A DNA stretch of 48,433 bases from Kiloniellaceae bacterium (GCA_021776195.1 JAJFGK010000165.1:1-48433), one strand, 5' to 3'. Counted from the first letter of the stretch, positions 34,248-42,622 are shown. Notes: a model not told the origin generated them from the sequence alone. A program made the numbers and translations.

Positions 34248-35108
34248 ATGGCGGTCAGTTTCAAGCCCTGCGATGCGGTGATCGGCGCGGAGGTCGAGGG
34301 TTTGTCGTTGGACGCGGTGCCCGACGCCCCAGCCATCGAGGCGCTGGAGGCCGGTCTCGAGCGCTTCGGCATCCTGATCTTCCGCGATCAGGAGGTGTCG
34401 CCCGAGCAGCAGGTCGCCTTCAGCCGCGCCCTCGGGCCCCTGGAGATGACCCAGCGCATCGATGCCCGCCTGCCCGGCCTGAAGGAGATCTTCATCGTCG
34501 GCAATACGATCGACCCGCCGGTCACTTTCTCGCCGGCCGAGGAGGGCGACGAGCTGGAATGGCACACCGACCATATCCATCTGGAGGTCCCGGCCCGCGC
34601 ATCCCTGCTCTATGCCAAGGCGGTGCCGGCCAGCGGCGGCGACACGCTCTTTGCCTGCATGTATTCGGCCTACGAGAGCCTGACCCCGGCCCAGCAATCC
34701 GAGTACGACGGTCTGCGGGTGGTCAACTCGGTGAGCGGCCTCAGGGCCTACCTGAAAGGCCAGGGCCATCACGGGACCTCTAAGCAGCGCTACGAGAAGC
34801 CCGATATGGCGGTGGTCCGACCCCTGGTGCGCCGCCATCCCCTGACTGGCCGCAAGGCGCTCTACTTCGGCAATCAGGTGAGCGTCGGCATCGTCGGTTG
34901 GGACGCGGCCGAGGCCCGCGGGTTCATCCTCGGGCTGACCGAACAGGCCTGCCAGCCGGCCTTTCGCTATCGCCACCGCTGGCGGGTCGGCGACGCGGTG
35001 CTGTGGGACAACCGCCGGGTGCTGCACGCCGGCACGCCTTACGACATGGCGCGGGACACCCGGCTGATGCATCGGACGACGCTTCGCGAAACCGCGCCTG
35101 TGGTGTAG
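34248..35108 (+). CDS. TauD/TfdA family 2-oxoglutarate-dependent dioxygenase
   Basis: A 286-residue dioxygenase with iron ligands H106 and D108 (WHTDHIH) and H260 (VLHAGT), and R272 or R276 for 2-oxoglutarate. The N-terminal FGILIFRDQ and the WDNRRVLHAGTPY segment are classic for TauD/TfdA. Such enzymes hydroxylate taurine, phenoxyacetates, butyrobetaine and similar carboxylates, with later cleavage in some cases. It is divergent from the SDR-led gene run and may provide the hydroxylated substrate for it. AAGGGGG precedes the ATG by 7 bases. It is followed by a 55-residue membrane-protein gene 8 bases downstream. Confidence 0.9.
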   Translation: MAVSFKPCDAVIGAEVEGLSLDAVPDAPAIEALEAGLERFGILIFRDQEVSPEQQVAFSRALGPLEMTQRIDARLPGLKEIFIVGNTIDPPVTFSPAEEGDELEWHTDHIHLEVPARASLLYAKAVPASGGDTLFACMYSAYESLTPAQQSEYDGLRVVNSVSGLRAYLKGQGHHGTSKQRYEKPDMAVVRPLVRRHPLTGRKALYFGNQVSVGIVGWDAAEARGFILGLTEQACQPAFRYRHRWRVGDAVLWDNRRVLHAGTPYDMARDTRLMHRTTLRETAPVV

Positions 35109-35116
35109 ACTGGGTC

Positions 35117-35284
35117 ATGACTCTGAACGACGAAAGACCCCCCATGCCGCCGCCGCCGGACTGGCTGGCCTGGACCTTCTGGTCCAGTCTCGCCACGGCC
35201 ACGATGGCCTTTTGCATGCTCGTTTGGCTGCGCTGGGGCCTGGTCTCGACCATGGCCCAGGACGCGTGGAAGTTCTGCTTCTAG
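35117..35284 (+). CDS. 55-residue single-span membrane protein
   Basis: A short gene starting at an ATG 8 bases after the dioxygenase stop. The product has a polar Pro-rich N-terminus (residues 1-14, PPMPPPPDW), one hydrophobic segment rich in Trp and aliphatic residues (about 17-45) and a short tail ending KFCF. It is a plausible small inner-membrane protein, co-transcribed with the dioxygenase. I do not recognise it. There is no good ribosome-binding site, so it may depend on translational coupling. Confidence 0.5.
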   Translation: MTLNDERPPMPPPPDWLAWTFWSSLATATMAFCMLVWLRWGLVSTMAQDAWKFCF

Positions 35285-35313
35285 AGTCTGTTGACAATTG
35301 CTCTCCAGGGAAC

Positions 35314-35423
35314 GTCATTCCGGAATCTCGGGCCGACGCCTGATCTCAATTCCGCCCAGATCCCGGATCACCGACTTTCCTTCCCAAATCGAAGATTCGG
35401 AGAAAAGTCGCGTCCGGGATGAC
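35314..35423. repeat. GTCATCCCGG-type palindromic intergenic repeat, copy 4
   Basis: The element starts GTCATTCCGGAATCTCGG and ends GTCCGGGATGAC. It is the inverted homologue of copy 2, sharing for example GGCGTCGGCCCGAGATTCC and CCCAAATCGAAGATTCGG read on the opposite strand. It separates two convergent genes. Flanks shared with copy 2 include CTAGAGTC and TTGACAA near 35281-35296. Confidence 0.8.
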
Positions 35424-35454
35424 CGGCATTTGTCGATTGAACCCAGGGCTATTC

Positions 35455-36060
35455 TTACTGCACCAGCTTGTCCAGGCGGGCCGCCATGGTGGCGGGGTCG
35501 TCCTGGACGTTGAAGTGGGTCAGGTAATAGCCGTCCGGGCCCATCAGATAGATGTAACTGGTGTGATCGACCAGGTAGGCTTCCGGGTCGTCGCTTGGCT
35601 GTTTTTGCACATAGCCGCGGTAGGCCTTCACCGCCGCCATGATCTGTTCCTCGCTGCCGCTCAAGGCCGCCATGCGGGGATGGAAATGGGTGACATAGTC
35701 GCGCAGCACCTCCGGGGTGTCGCGCGCCGGATCGACCGTGATGAAGACCGGGTCGACCAGGGCCGCGCGCCCGGGATCGTTCTCCGCGAAGGCCTCCAGC
35801 GCCTGGGTCATGTCGAACAGTTCGGTGGGGCAGATATCCGGACAGAAGGTATAGCCGAAGTAGAGGAAGAGGTAGCGGTCCTTGTAGCTCGCCTCGGTGA
35901 CCGTGCTGCCTTCGGTGTCGATCAGATTGAAGGGCCCGCCGATGGGGATGCGATCGCGCGCCTCGGGCTGAAAGATCAGGTAGCCGGCATAGCCGGCGAA
36001 AGCGATGCAGCAGAGCGAGACCAGGCCCAGGGCGAGGTTGCGCAGGTGTTGTGGTGACAA
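35455..36060 (-). CDS. SCO1/SenC family copper-binding protein
   Basis: A 201-residue, membrane-anchored thioredoxin-fold protein. The N-terminal helix at 8-29 anchors it, with the domain in the periplasm. Copper ligands are C73 and C77 (CPDIC) and H166 (VDHTSYIYL). The FGYTFCPDICPTEL and ITVDPARDTPEVL motifs are diagnostic. It delivers copper to the Cu-A site of cytochrome c oxidase or acts in thiol redox control there. The best start is a TTG at 36060, 10 bases after GGAG; no ATG is in frame before it. No oxidase gene is adjacent. Confidence 0.9.
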   Translation of the reverse strand: MSPQHLRNLALGLVSLCCIAFAGYAGYLIFQPEARDRIPIGGPFNLIDTEGSTVTEASYKDRYLFLYFGYTFCPDICPTELFDMTQALEAFAENDPGRAALVDPVFITVDPARDTPEVLRDYVTHFHPRMAALSGSEEQIMAAVKAYRGYVQKQPSDDPEAYLVDHTSYIYLMGPDGYYLTHFNVQDDPATMAARLDKLVQ

Positions 36061-36213
36061 GATCCGGGTCTCCTGGCTGCTGCTGTTGCGGCATTGGATG
36101 GCACTAGATGCCGCACTTGATAACGCGATGTCGGCTGCCTTACGCTGCGACAGATTGTCCCTGCAAGATCACAAATCCGCGACGCGCCGCGGACCCGACC
36201 CCCCTTGCCCGCC

Positions 36214-37131
36214 TCAGGGAGCCGGTAGAATCCCCTCTGGCAGCCCTTCGGCATGGGCGGCGATGGCGTCGGGCGTGGTCAGCCAGACGCGGCCGTCGGT
36301 GTGTTCGGCGATGTGGCGCAGTGCGCGCCGCAGGTGCCGCAGGCGAAAGGGCTGGCCCACGATGTAGGCATGCAGCGCGATGCCCATGACCAGGGGCTGG
36401 CGCGCCGACTGCGCCAGCATCTCGTCGAACTGATCGACGATCATGGAGGCGAAATCGGCCGCCGAGGCGCGCCGCACGGCGATGGCCGGTATATCGTTGA
36501 TCTCCTGCGGGTAGGGCAGGGAGAGCAGCGGGCCGGCCCGGGTCTTCATCCAGACCGGCTGGTCATCGTGACACCAGTCGAGGCAGTAGCGATAGCCGGC
36601 CTCTTTCAAAAGGTCGGGCGTGGCCGGGCTTTGGGAAATCCATGGGCCCAACCAGCCCGCCGGCGCGTGGCCCTCGTTGCGGGCGATGACCTCGGTCACC
36701 CGGGCGACGAGCCCGCGCTCGGCGGCCCTGTCGAGGTCGCCCTGGCGCTCGGCGTTGCTCCAGCCATGGCCGACGAAGGCGTCGCCGCGCGCCCGGAAGG
36801 CCGCCAGCAGATCCGGACAGTGATCGTAGAGCGCGCTGTTGACCAGCAGGCCGCAGGGCAGGCCGAACTCCTCGAACAGTTCCAGCAGCCGCCAGGCGCC
36901 GACCCTGTTGCCGTACTCGCGCCAGGCGTAGTTCAGGACGTCCGGCTGAGAGCCCGGGGTCTGGGCACTGGGCGCGAGCTGGGCGCCGAGGCCTTCTCCG
37001 AAAGCGAAGTGCTCCAGGTTCAGCGCCAGATAGACCGCAAGTCGTCGGCTCTCCGGCCAGCTGAAGTCGGGACGGCCGGTGATGGCGCTGTAGGAAAATC
37101 GCCCATGGTCGCGCAGTTTGCGGCCTGTCAT
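36214..37131 (-). CDS. Polysaccharide deacetylase-fold hydrolase (PuuE-like)
   Basis: A 305-residue protein of the NodB-homology deacetylase superfamily, without signal peptide. The opening segment RFSYSAITGRPDFSWPESRRLAVYLALNLEHF and the GHGWSN metal-site segment are typical of the cytoplasmic branch that includes PuuE-type allantoinase, which acts on ureides rather than polysaccharide. The end has HAYIVGQPFRLRHLRRAL. The gene starts 5 bases after the LacI regulator's stop and is in one transcript with it. A ureide or amide hydrolase is the best guess, from family branch and neighbours. Confidence 0.82.
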   Translation of the reverse strand: MTGRKLRDHGRFSYSAITGRPDFSWPESRRLAVYLALNLEHFAFGEGLGAQLAPSAQTPGSQPDVLNYAWREYGNRVGAWRLLELFEEFGLPCGLLVNSALYDHCPDLLAAFRARGDAFVGHGWSNAERQGDLDRAAERGLVARVTEVIARNEGHAPAGWLGPWISQSPATPDLLKEAGYRYCLDWCHDDQPVWMKTRAGPLLSLPYPQEINDIPAIAVRRASAADFASMIVDQFDEMLAQSARQPLVMGIALHAYIVGQPFRLRHLRRALRHIAEHTDGRVWLTTPDAIAAHAEGLPEGILPAP

Positions 37132-37136
37132 GGGGC

Positions 37137-38168
37137 TCAGCCGGCCGGCGCCGGTCCGGTCGAGCCGCGCACCAGCAGTTCGACTGGAATCCGGGTCGCC
37201 GAGGGCGGTGTCTCGCCGCGCAGCAGGGCCAGAAGGTAGGCCCCGGCGGCCTCTCCCATGGTGTCGGTCGGGACGTTGACGGTGGTCAGGCTGGGCTCGA
37301 CCTCGCTTGCCCAGTCGAGATCGTCGAAGCCGACGATCGACAGGTCGCGGGGCACCGAAATATCCAGGCTCTGGGCCGCCAAGAGGGCCCCGAAGCCCTG
37401 GACGTCGTTGCCGCAGAGGACCGCCGTGGGCCGCGGCTCCAGTGCCATGAGGTGGTGCAAGGCCTCGCGTCCGTCGGCGATCGTGAAGGGCCGCTCGACG
37501 AGATGGTCGTCGGGCAGTGAAAGGCCGCGCTCGGCCAAGGCCGCGCGAATGCCGGCGACCCGGGCCGCGGCGCGGTCGTTCTGAGCCAGGATGTTGGCGA
37601 TGACGGCGATGCGTCGATGACCCTGATCGAGAAGGTACTCGCAAGCCTCCTTGGCGGCCCCATAGTTGTCGTAGCCGACGCAAGGGTGCCTGCTCTCGGG
37701 GTTGTAGATCGAGGTGTTGACGTAGGGGATGCCCTTGGACGTCAGAAGGCTATAGAGACCGGGACGATGGTTCTCGCCTGACAGAACGACAGCCTCGGCG
37801 CCGTTGGCGACCAGGCTCTGCAACTGCGCCCACTCGATATCGAGATCGAAGTCGTAGCTGGCAATGATCAGGGTGTAGCCCTCGGCCGCGACCCGGCGTT
37901 GCAGGGCCTGAATGAACCGGGCGAAGATCGAGTTGTCGATGGTCGGGATCACGGCGCCGATAATGTGTGTCCGGCGCAGCGACAGGGCACGGGCCGCGCT
38001 ATCGGGGATGTAGTTCAGCTCACGGACCGCCTCCAGCACCCGCTCGCGGGTCCGCTGCGCCACCTTGTCGGGCGTGTTGAGGGCCCGCGAAATTGTTGCC
38101 ACCGACACACCCGCACGATGGGCCACGTCACGAATGCCGACATTCTCTTTTGCGCTGTTTCTGTTCAT
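37137..38168 (-). CDS. LacI/GalR family transcriptional regulator
   Basis: A 343-residue repressor. The N-terminal helix-turn-helix (about 11-35, DVAHRAGVSVATISRALN) is followed by the hinge helix (PDSAARALSLRRT) and a periplasmic-binding-protein-like effector domain (about 66-330) with the GFDDLDWASEVEPSLTTV segment. It is transcribed together with the PuuE-like hydrolase and divergently from the DUF1989-GcvT gene. A consensus LacI operator lies between (38448-38467), so it probably controls that gene. The effector is likely a ligand of the DUF1989 pathway and is unknown. Confidence 0.92.
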   Translation of the reverse strand: MNRNSAKENVGIRDVAHRAGVSVATISRALNTPDKVAQRTRERVLEAVRELNYIPDSAARALSLRRTHIIGAVIPTIDNSIFARFIQALQRRVAAEGYTLIIASYDFDLDIEWAQLQSLVANGAEAVVLSGENHRPGLYSLLTSKGIPYVNTSIYNPESRHPCVGYDNYGAAKEACEYLLDQGHRRIAVIANILAQNDRAAARVAGIRAALAERGLSLPDDHLVERPFTIADGREALHHLMALEPRPTAVLCGNDVQGFGALLAAQSLDISVPRDLSIVGFDDLDWASEVEPSLTTVNVPTDTMGEAAGAYLLALLRGETPPSATRIPVELLVRGSTGPAPAG

Positions 38169-38569
38169 AGACTTCCATTTCGGCGTGCTTGGGAGAAGTT
38201 AGAACTTAATTCCATTTATGATAATCGGCCTTTTCGGGGAATGCCGCAATGCAGGTGTGATTCTCTTTGACCGGATGGGAACACCATCGGGGAGTTTCAC
38301 GATTGGGTCAGGCGGGGAAGCGACCGGACATCGGGTCTCGCCCACGAAGATCAATCCGTTTTCGGACATTTTGACCGAAGTCGATGGGGCGCTTTGGTCG
38401 CCTCGGATCGTCCTCCCAGAGCTCTGGTCAAGCAGGGTCGGAATAGCTGTTGCAACCGATTACAACAACCTTGAGAATGATGACCACAATCGAAGATTAA
38501 CGTCTATCGAAGAGCTCTGTCAGGCAAGCGGGGCGGCCCCGGATAACCACGGGCGAGAGGACAGGGGAG
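38169..38569. other. Divergent regulatory region, 401 bases without a gene
   Basis: This gap separates the lacI-type gene and the DUF1989-GcvT gene. It holds the operator at 38448-38467. A possible sigma-70-like pair, TTGAGA (about 38471) with AGATTA 17 bases later, lies just downstream of the operator. The base composition is less GC-rich than the genes around it. An open frame across 38218-38577 has no ribosome-binding site and unusual composition; I do not believe it is a gene. Confidence 0.55.
38448..38467. promoter_or_regulatory. LacI/GalR-type operator palindrome
   Basis: TGTTGCAACCGATTACAACA is a 20-bp palindrome of the form TGTTGyAAyCGrTTrCAACA with the central CG typical of LacI-family sites. 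It lies about 100 bases upstream of the DUF1989-GcvT start and 280 bases from the divergent lacI-type gene start. Confidence 0.8.
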
Positions 38570-40993
38570 GTGCTTGAACGTGTGTGGAGGTGGCGCTTTC
38601 ATGGCGACCCGCCGGACCGTGCCGGTTCGACCGTGACCGACGTCGGGTCACTCGCCTCGACCCGCGACTTGGGGTCGCGGCCGGTTCCGGGTCTGTTGCC
38701 GCGCGAGCCGGGTCTCGAGCGCTACCGGGTCGCCGGGGGCGCGGCTATTGCCCTGGAATTGCGGCGCGACGACAGTATGACCGTGATCGACCTGGAGGGC
38801 CGGCAGGCCTGCGAGCTGCTCGCCTTCTCGTCGCGGGGCATGCCCGATCCGGGCGCTCTCGATTTGGCCGCCGATGATCCGCCTGACGGGATCTTGGCGA
38901 TCTTGACCGGCGGGGCACAGGGCGCGGCGGAGTTGGCGCGCGATTTGAACGCGCGAGGTCTTGCCGTCAGCCGCGGCAGGGCGGCCCGACTGTTCGGCTC
39001 AAATGGCGAGCCGGGCGGGACGCGGGATTTCCGCGCCCATCGATCTTGCACCTGCGTGATCGCCGCGCCCGGCGCGGCCATGACCCTGACCGGTCGGTCG
39101 CCTTTGACCGATCTGCGGGTGTTGGTGCGGCGCGCGCGGCCCGGCGAGACGCCGGAGGCGCGCCTGCCGGCGCCGCTTGCCACGGCCCGGCTCGATCTGC
39201 CGGTCGCCCGCGCCACGGCAACCGGCTACGAGGTCAAGGCGGGCGAATACATCCAGATCATCGATGTCCGCGGCCGCCAGTGCTCGGACTTCATGTCCCT
39301 CGACCGGCGGGCGCTGGATAAAGGCGAGGAGCTCGAGCTCGACGCCACGGCGACCCGCACTTTGATGGGCAGCGCCTACCCCCGACCCGGCCTCTATTCG
39401 CGCTTCTACGACGAGCAGATGCTGCCGGTCGTCGAGGTGGTGCGCGACACGGTCGGGCGGCACGACACCTTCGCCCTGGCCTGCACCGCCAGGGGCTACG
39501 AACAGAAAGGCTATTTCGGGCATATCAATTGCTCGGACAATATCTCGGAGGTCCTGGCGCCCTACGGCGTGGCGCCGCGCCCGGCCTGGCGCGCGATCAA
39601 CTTTTTCTTCAACAGCCGGATCGACTGGAACAACCTGCTCTACAGCGACGAGGCCTGGTCGCGGCCGGGCGACTACGTCCTGATGCAGGCCAAGCGCGAC
39701 CTGGTTTGTGCCTCGACCGCCTGCCCCGACGACATCGACCCGATCAACGGCTGGAATCCGACCGAGATCCACGTCCGGGTCTACAAACCCGAAAAGCTTT
39801 TCTCCAGATCGGTGGCCTATCGCATGACCCCAGACAGCGACCCCGTCCTGACCCAGGAATCGGCCTTCCATCCGCGCACCTCGGGCCTGACCCGCAACTA
39901 CGCCGTGGCGCGCGACACCTGGCTGCCGAGCGACTACCGGGACAGCGGCGCCATCGCCGAATACTGGGCGGTGCGCGAAGCCGTCGGGGTGATGGACCTG
40001 TCGAACCTGCGCAAGTTCGACGTCCTCGGGCCGGACGCCGAAGAACTGCTGCAGCAGACCATGACCCGTGACATTCGCCGCCTCGCCGTCGGTCAGGTGA
40101 TCTACAGTGCGCTCTGCTACGAACACGGCGGGATGGTCGACGACGGGACCCTCTTTCGCCTCGGTCCGGACAACTTTCGCTGGGTCGGCGGCAACGATCA
40201 CGGCGGCCTCTGGCTGCGCCAGCAGGCCGAGGCGCTGGGCCTGAAGGCCTGGGTCAAGACCGCGACCGGGCAATTGCAGAACCTCGCGGTTCAAGGCCCC
40301 AAGAGCCGCGACCTGTTGAAAGGTATCATCTGGACCCCCGAGACCCAGCCGCGCCTGGAGGAAATCAGATGGTTCCGCTTCACCATCGGGCGCATTGGCG
40401 ACAACCAGGGCGTTCCGGTCATGGTCTCGCGCACCGGTTATAGCGGTGAACTCGGCTACGAGCTCTTCTGTCACCATGATCATGCGCTGGCGGTTTGGGA
40501 CGCGGTCATGACGGCGGGAGAGGCGCTCGGCGTGACGCCCTTCGGTCTGCAGGCGCTCGAGATGCTGCGCATCGAAGCCGGCCTTGCCATGGGCGGCCAG
40601 GAGTTCGATGACCAGACCGACCCCTTCGATGCCGGTATCGGCTTTGCCGTGCCCCTGGCGCGCAAGACCGAGGCCTTCGTCGGCCGCGCCGCCCTGGAGC
40701 GCAACGCCGCGCGGCCGCGTCACCGCCTGGTCGGCTTGATCCTCGAGGGTCAGGAACCCGCCTTGCCCGGCGACGGCGTCTACCTGGCGCGCGCCCGGGT
40801 CGGCCAGGTCACCAGTGCCTGCCGCTCGCCCCTGATGAAGGCGCCCATCGCCATGGCCCGTCTGGCGGTGGAGTATGCCGACGAGGGGCGTCTGCTGGAG
40901 CTCGGCAAGCTCGACGGCTTCCAAAAACGGATCCCGGTCAAGGTCGTGCCGCTGCCCTTTTACGATCCCAAGAAAGAACGTCCGCGGATGTAG
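38570..40993 (+). CDS. DUF1989-GcvT fusion protein
   Basis: An 807-residue fusion (numbered from GTG 38570). A complete DUF1989 domain (about 215-407) has H318 and C321 (GHINCSDN) and C385 (STACPDD), which are candidate metal ligands. Before it lies a second, partial DUF1989-like module (about 52-190) with the same opening (YRVAGG...VIDLEGRQ versus YEVKAGEYIQIIDVRGRQ). The rest (about 430-800) is an aminomethyltransferase (GcvT) with folate-binding and C-terminal barrel domains (VMDLSNLRKFDVLGPDAEELL). DUF1989 proteins are urea-carboxylase-associated proteins, a pair of which is reported as carboxyguanidine deiminase. A GTG at 38582 is an alternative start, better spaced to AGGGGAGG. It is likely LacI-controlled. 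Confidence 0.82.
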   Translation: MLERVWRWRFHGDPPDRAGSTVTDVGSLASTRDLGSRPVPGLLPREPGLERYRVAGGAAIALELRRDDSMTVIDLEGRQACELLAFSSRGMPDPGALDLAADDPPDGILAILTGGAQGAAELARDLNARGLAVSRGRAARLFGSNGEPGGTRDFRAHRSCTCVIAAPGAAMTLTGRSPLTDLRVLVRRARPGETPEARLPAPLATARLDLPVARATATGYEVKAGEYIQIIDVRGRQCSDFMSLDRRALDKGEELELDATATRTLMGSAYPRPGLYSRFYDEQMLPVVEVVRDTVGRHDTFALACTARGYEQKGYFGHINCSDNISEVLAPYGVAPRPAWRAINFFFNSRIDWNNLLYSDEAWSRPGDYVLMQAKRDLVCASTACPDDIDPINGWNPTEIHVRVYKPEKLFSRSVAYRMTPDSDPVLTQESAFHPRTSGLTRNYAVARDTWLPSDYRDSGAIAEYWAVREAVGVMDLSNLRKFDVLGPDAEELLQQTMTRDIRRLAVGQVIYSALCYEHGGMVDDGTLFRLGPDNFRWVGGNDHGGLWLRQQAEALGLKAWVKTATGQLQNLAVQGPKSRDLLKGIIWTPETQPRLEEIRWFRFTIGRIGDNQGVPVMVSRTGYSGELGYELFCHHDHALAVWDAVMTAGEALGVTPFGLQALEMLRIEAGLAMGGQEFDDQTDPFDAGIGFAVPLARKTEAFVGRAALERNAARPRHRLVGLILEGQEPALPGDGVYLARARVGQVTSACRSPLMKAPIAMARLAVEYADEGRLLELGKLDGFQKRIPVKVVPLPFYDPKKERPRM

Positions 40994-41158
40994 CTCGTGA
41001 CGGGGTGTCGGCCGCGAGGTGGTGATCAACGATAGTATGATAGCGCCGTGATCGCGTTCAACTGGCTTTGATAACACTTTACCCGACTTAGCAACTCATA
41101 TTTGCTACCCTATGTTACTGAGTTGTGCCGATGGGGTTGACAATTCGGGGGGAGCGCA

Positions 41159-42622
41159 ATGACGAATATCCAGCTCAAATCGGATCATGAGGACATCGCC
41201 GGAACTGACGTCCCAAAGTCGCGCTCGGGCAAGACCGGGTCAAGCTTCGCGCCGGTATTGTACATTATTCTGGCATCGCAACTGTTGTGGGGCTGTGCAA
41301 TTTCCGAGCAGGGGAAAATCGATTACCGCAAGGGAGAATTGCCAGACCCCGACCAAAATGATCTCATTAGCAAGGGCGGCGTAGAGGCGGATCACAAGGT
41401 GCGCCTTATTCGTCAGGCAGTGCGCCAAGCCGACGCCAACGCAAGGATCAAGCCGCAAGAAGGTATTACAATCAGACTTCGGAAGGCCTTTGTAAAACAG
41501 TTCTCGGAGCTACCTCTGAATCCCTTCCGTGGCTTCCAATCGAATGGCGAAATCGCTGTCGTCGTGAACGCTTTCGAAATGGGCAAAGGAAGGGACTTTA
41601 ACTTTTCGCCCAAGGGCATCGAAGAGGGTCGATTGGTTTTCTTCTCCGACGATGTTGAGGAAGGTCAAACACTGAACTTTGACAACATGCCGATCTATGG
41701 ACCTATCACCTATGACGGCGGGCCTTTGGCGTTGGATCTCGCCATCATAGAGATAGATACGGAGAACAAACAACTGACCGCGCTTCTGAGTACTCTCGCA
41801 AGCGAGGGGGCGATTCTCTATCCACCGGCAGCGCCGGTTTTGGGTCTCTTGGAGACCCTGGGCTCAGCCTTTCTCAAGGGAACTCATAATGATGTCGAGT
41901 TTCGCTTTGCAATGGCGCTGGATTCCGACGAGGGGTATCCAGGCTTACATCACCCGGTGGTCGAGGTTGGGAACTACGTCCTTATCAGGGAAGAGGTCAG
42001 GCAGAGCGAGACGCCTTGGAACAAAATCCAGTTGGATAGCAACACTGGCCTTCTTATGATCGATGAGAATGGGACCAATGACTGGCAACCCTACACTCTC
42101 AACTCCTACATAACGGTCCAAATCGATCGTGCGTCAAATTCCGTGCAATTGGATCTGTCGCAAAACACTTTCGGGGAATTCATGAAGACCCTGGAGGACC
42201 AGGAGACCGCGAAGGCCGAAAACTTACAGGAAACATTGGCCACGGTCGTGAAACTGGCAAGATCGAGGGTCCAAATTCGTAATTTTTCCCGTGCACGCGA
42301 CCTACTTGCGAAATTCGAGTCTGCCCGAAAAGGCAATGAAGATAACGGCCCGAATAAATCCGGCCAATTGCAGGCGCTCTACGATTTGAACCGAATGATA
42401 GTCCTTAAGACACCCGAGGACACAGCGGGCGATCGTTCCGCGTCCGTAGCGGACTTATCCGATGATCAGGCAGAATTTGTCCTTCAGCGCTTAAGGTTCT
42501 TGGCAAAACCCGTGACCCTTGATGAAGTCAAGCGTTTCGATCTCGCAAACTTCCGGAGCCCCGATGTAAATGCGGATTCGACACTTGATGCGCTGATCAA
42601 GGCCCTAATTCCTCAGAGTTGA
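41159..42622 (+). CDS. Orphan membrane-anchored protein, probable lipoprotein, AT-richer than surroundings
   Basis: A 487-residue protein of unrecognised family. Residues 31-45 form a hydrophobic segment ending LLWGC (C46); this is a lipobox-like site with an unusual Trp at -2, after a long polar N-tail of 30 residues. The mature part is rich in Asp, Glu and Asn. It has a beta-rich region (about 100-270, with GKGRDFNFSPKGIEEG and YDGGPLALDLAIIEID), then a coiled or helical stretch (about 330-420). Base composition and codon use are markedly more AT-rich than in all neighbours, which suggests recent acquisition. A strong ribosome-binding site (GGGGGGAG) and TTGACA-like box lie just upstream. 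Function is unknown. Confidence 0.7.
   Translation: MTNIQLKSDHEDIAGTDVPKSRSGKTGSSFAPVLYIILASQLLWGCAISEQGKIDYRKGELPDPDQNDLISKGGVEADHKVRLIRQAVRQADANARIKPQEGITIRLRKAFVKQFSELPLNPFRGFQSNGEIAVVVNAFEMGKGRDFNFSPKGIEEGRLVFFSDDVEEGQTLNFDNMPIYGPITYDGGPLALDLAIIEIDTENKQLTALLSTLASEGAILYPPAAPVLGLLETLGSAFLKGTHNDVEFRFAMALDSDEGYPGLHHPVVEVGNYVLIREEVRQSETPWNKIQLDSNTGLLMIDENGTNDWQPYTLNSYITVQIDRASNSVQLDLSQNTFGEFMKTLEDQETAKAENLQETLATVVKLARSRVQIRNFSRARDLLAKFESARKGNEDNGPNKSGQLQALYDLNRMIVLKTPEDTAGDRSASVADLSDDQAEFVLQRLRFLAKPVTLDEVKRFDLANFRSPDVNADSTLDALIKALIPQS

Noticed and set aside
32138..34783. Long plus-strand open frame opposite the leuB-like and SDR genes
   Set aside because: It is antisense to two clear enzymes and has no family motif or ribosome-binding site.
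38218..38577. A 119-codon open frame in the LacI divergent region
   Set aside because: It spans the operator, lacks a ribosome-binding site and has no family resemblance.
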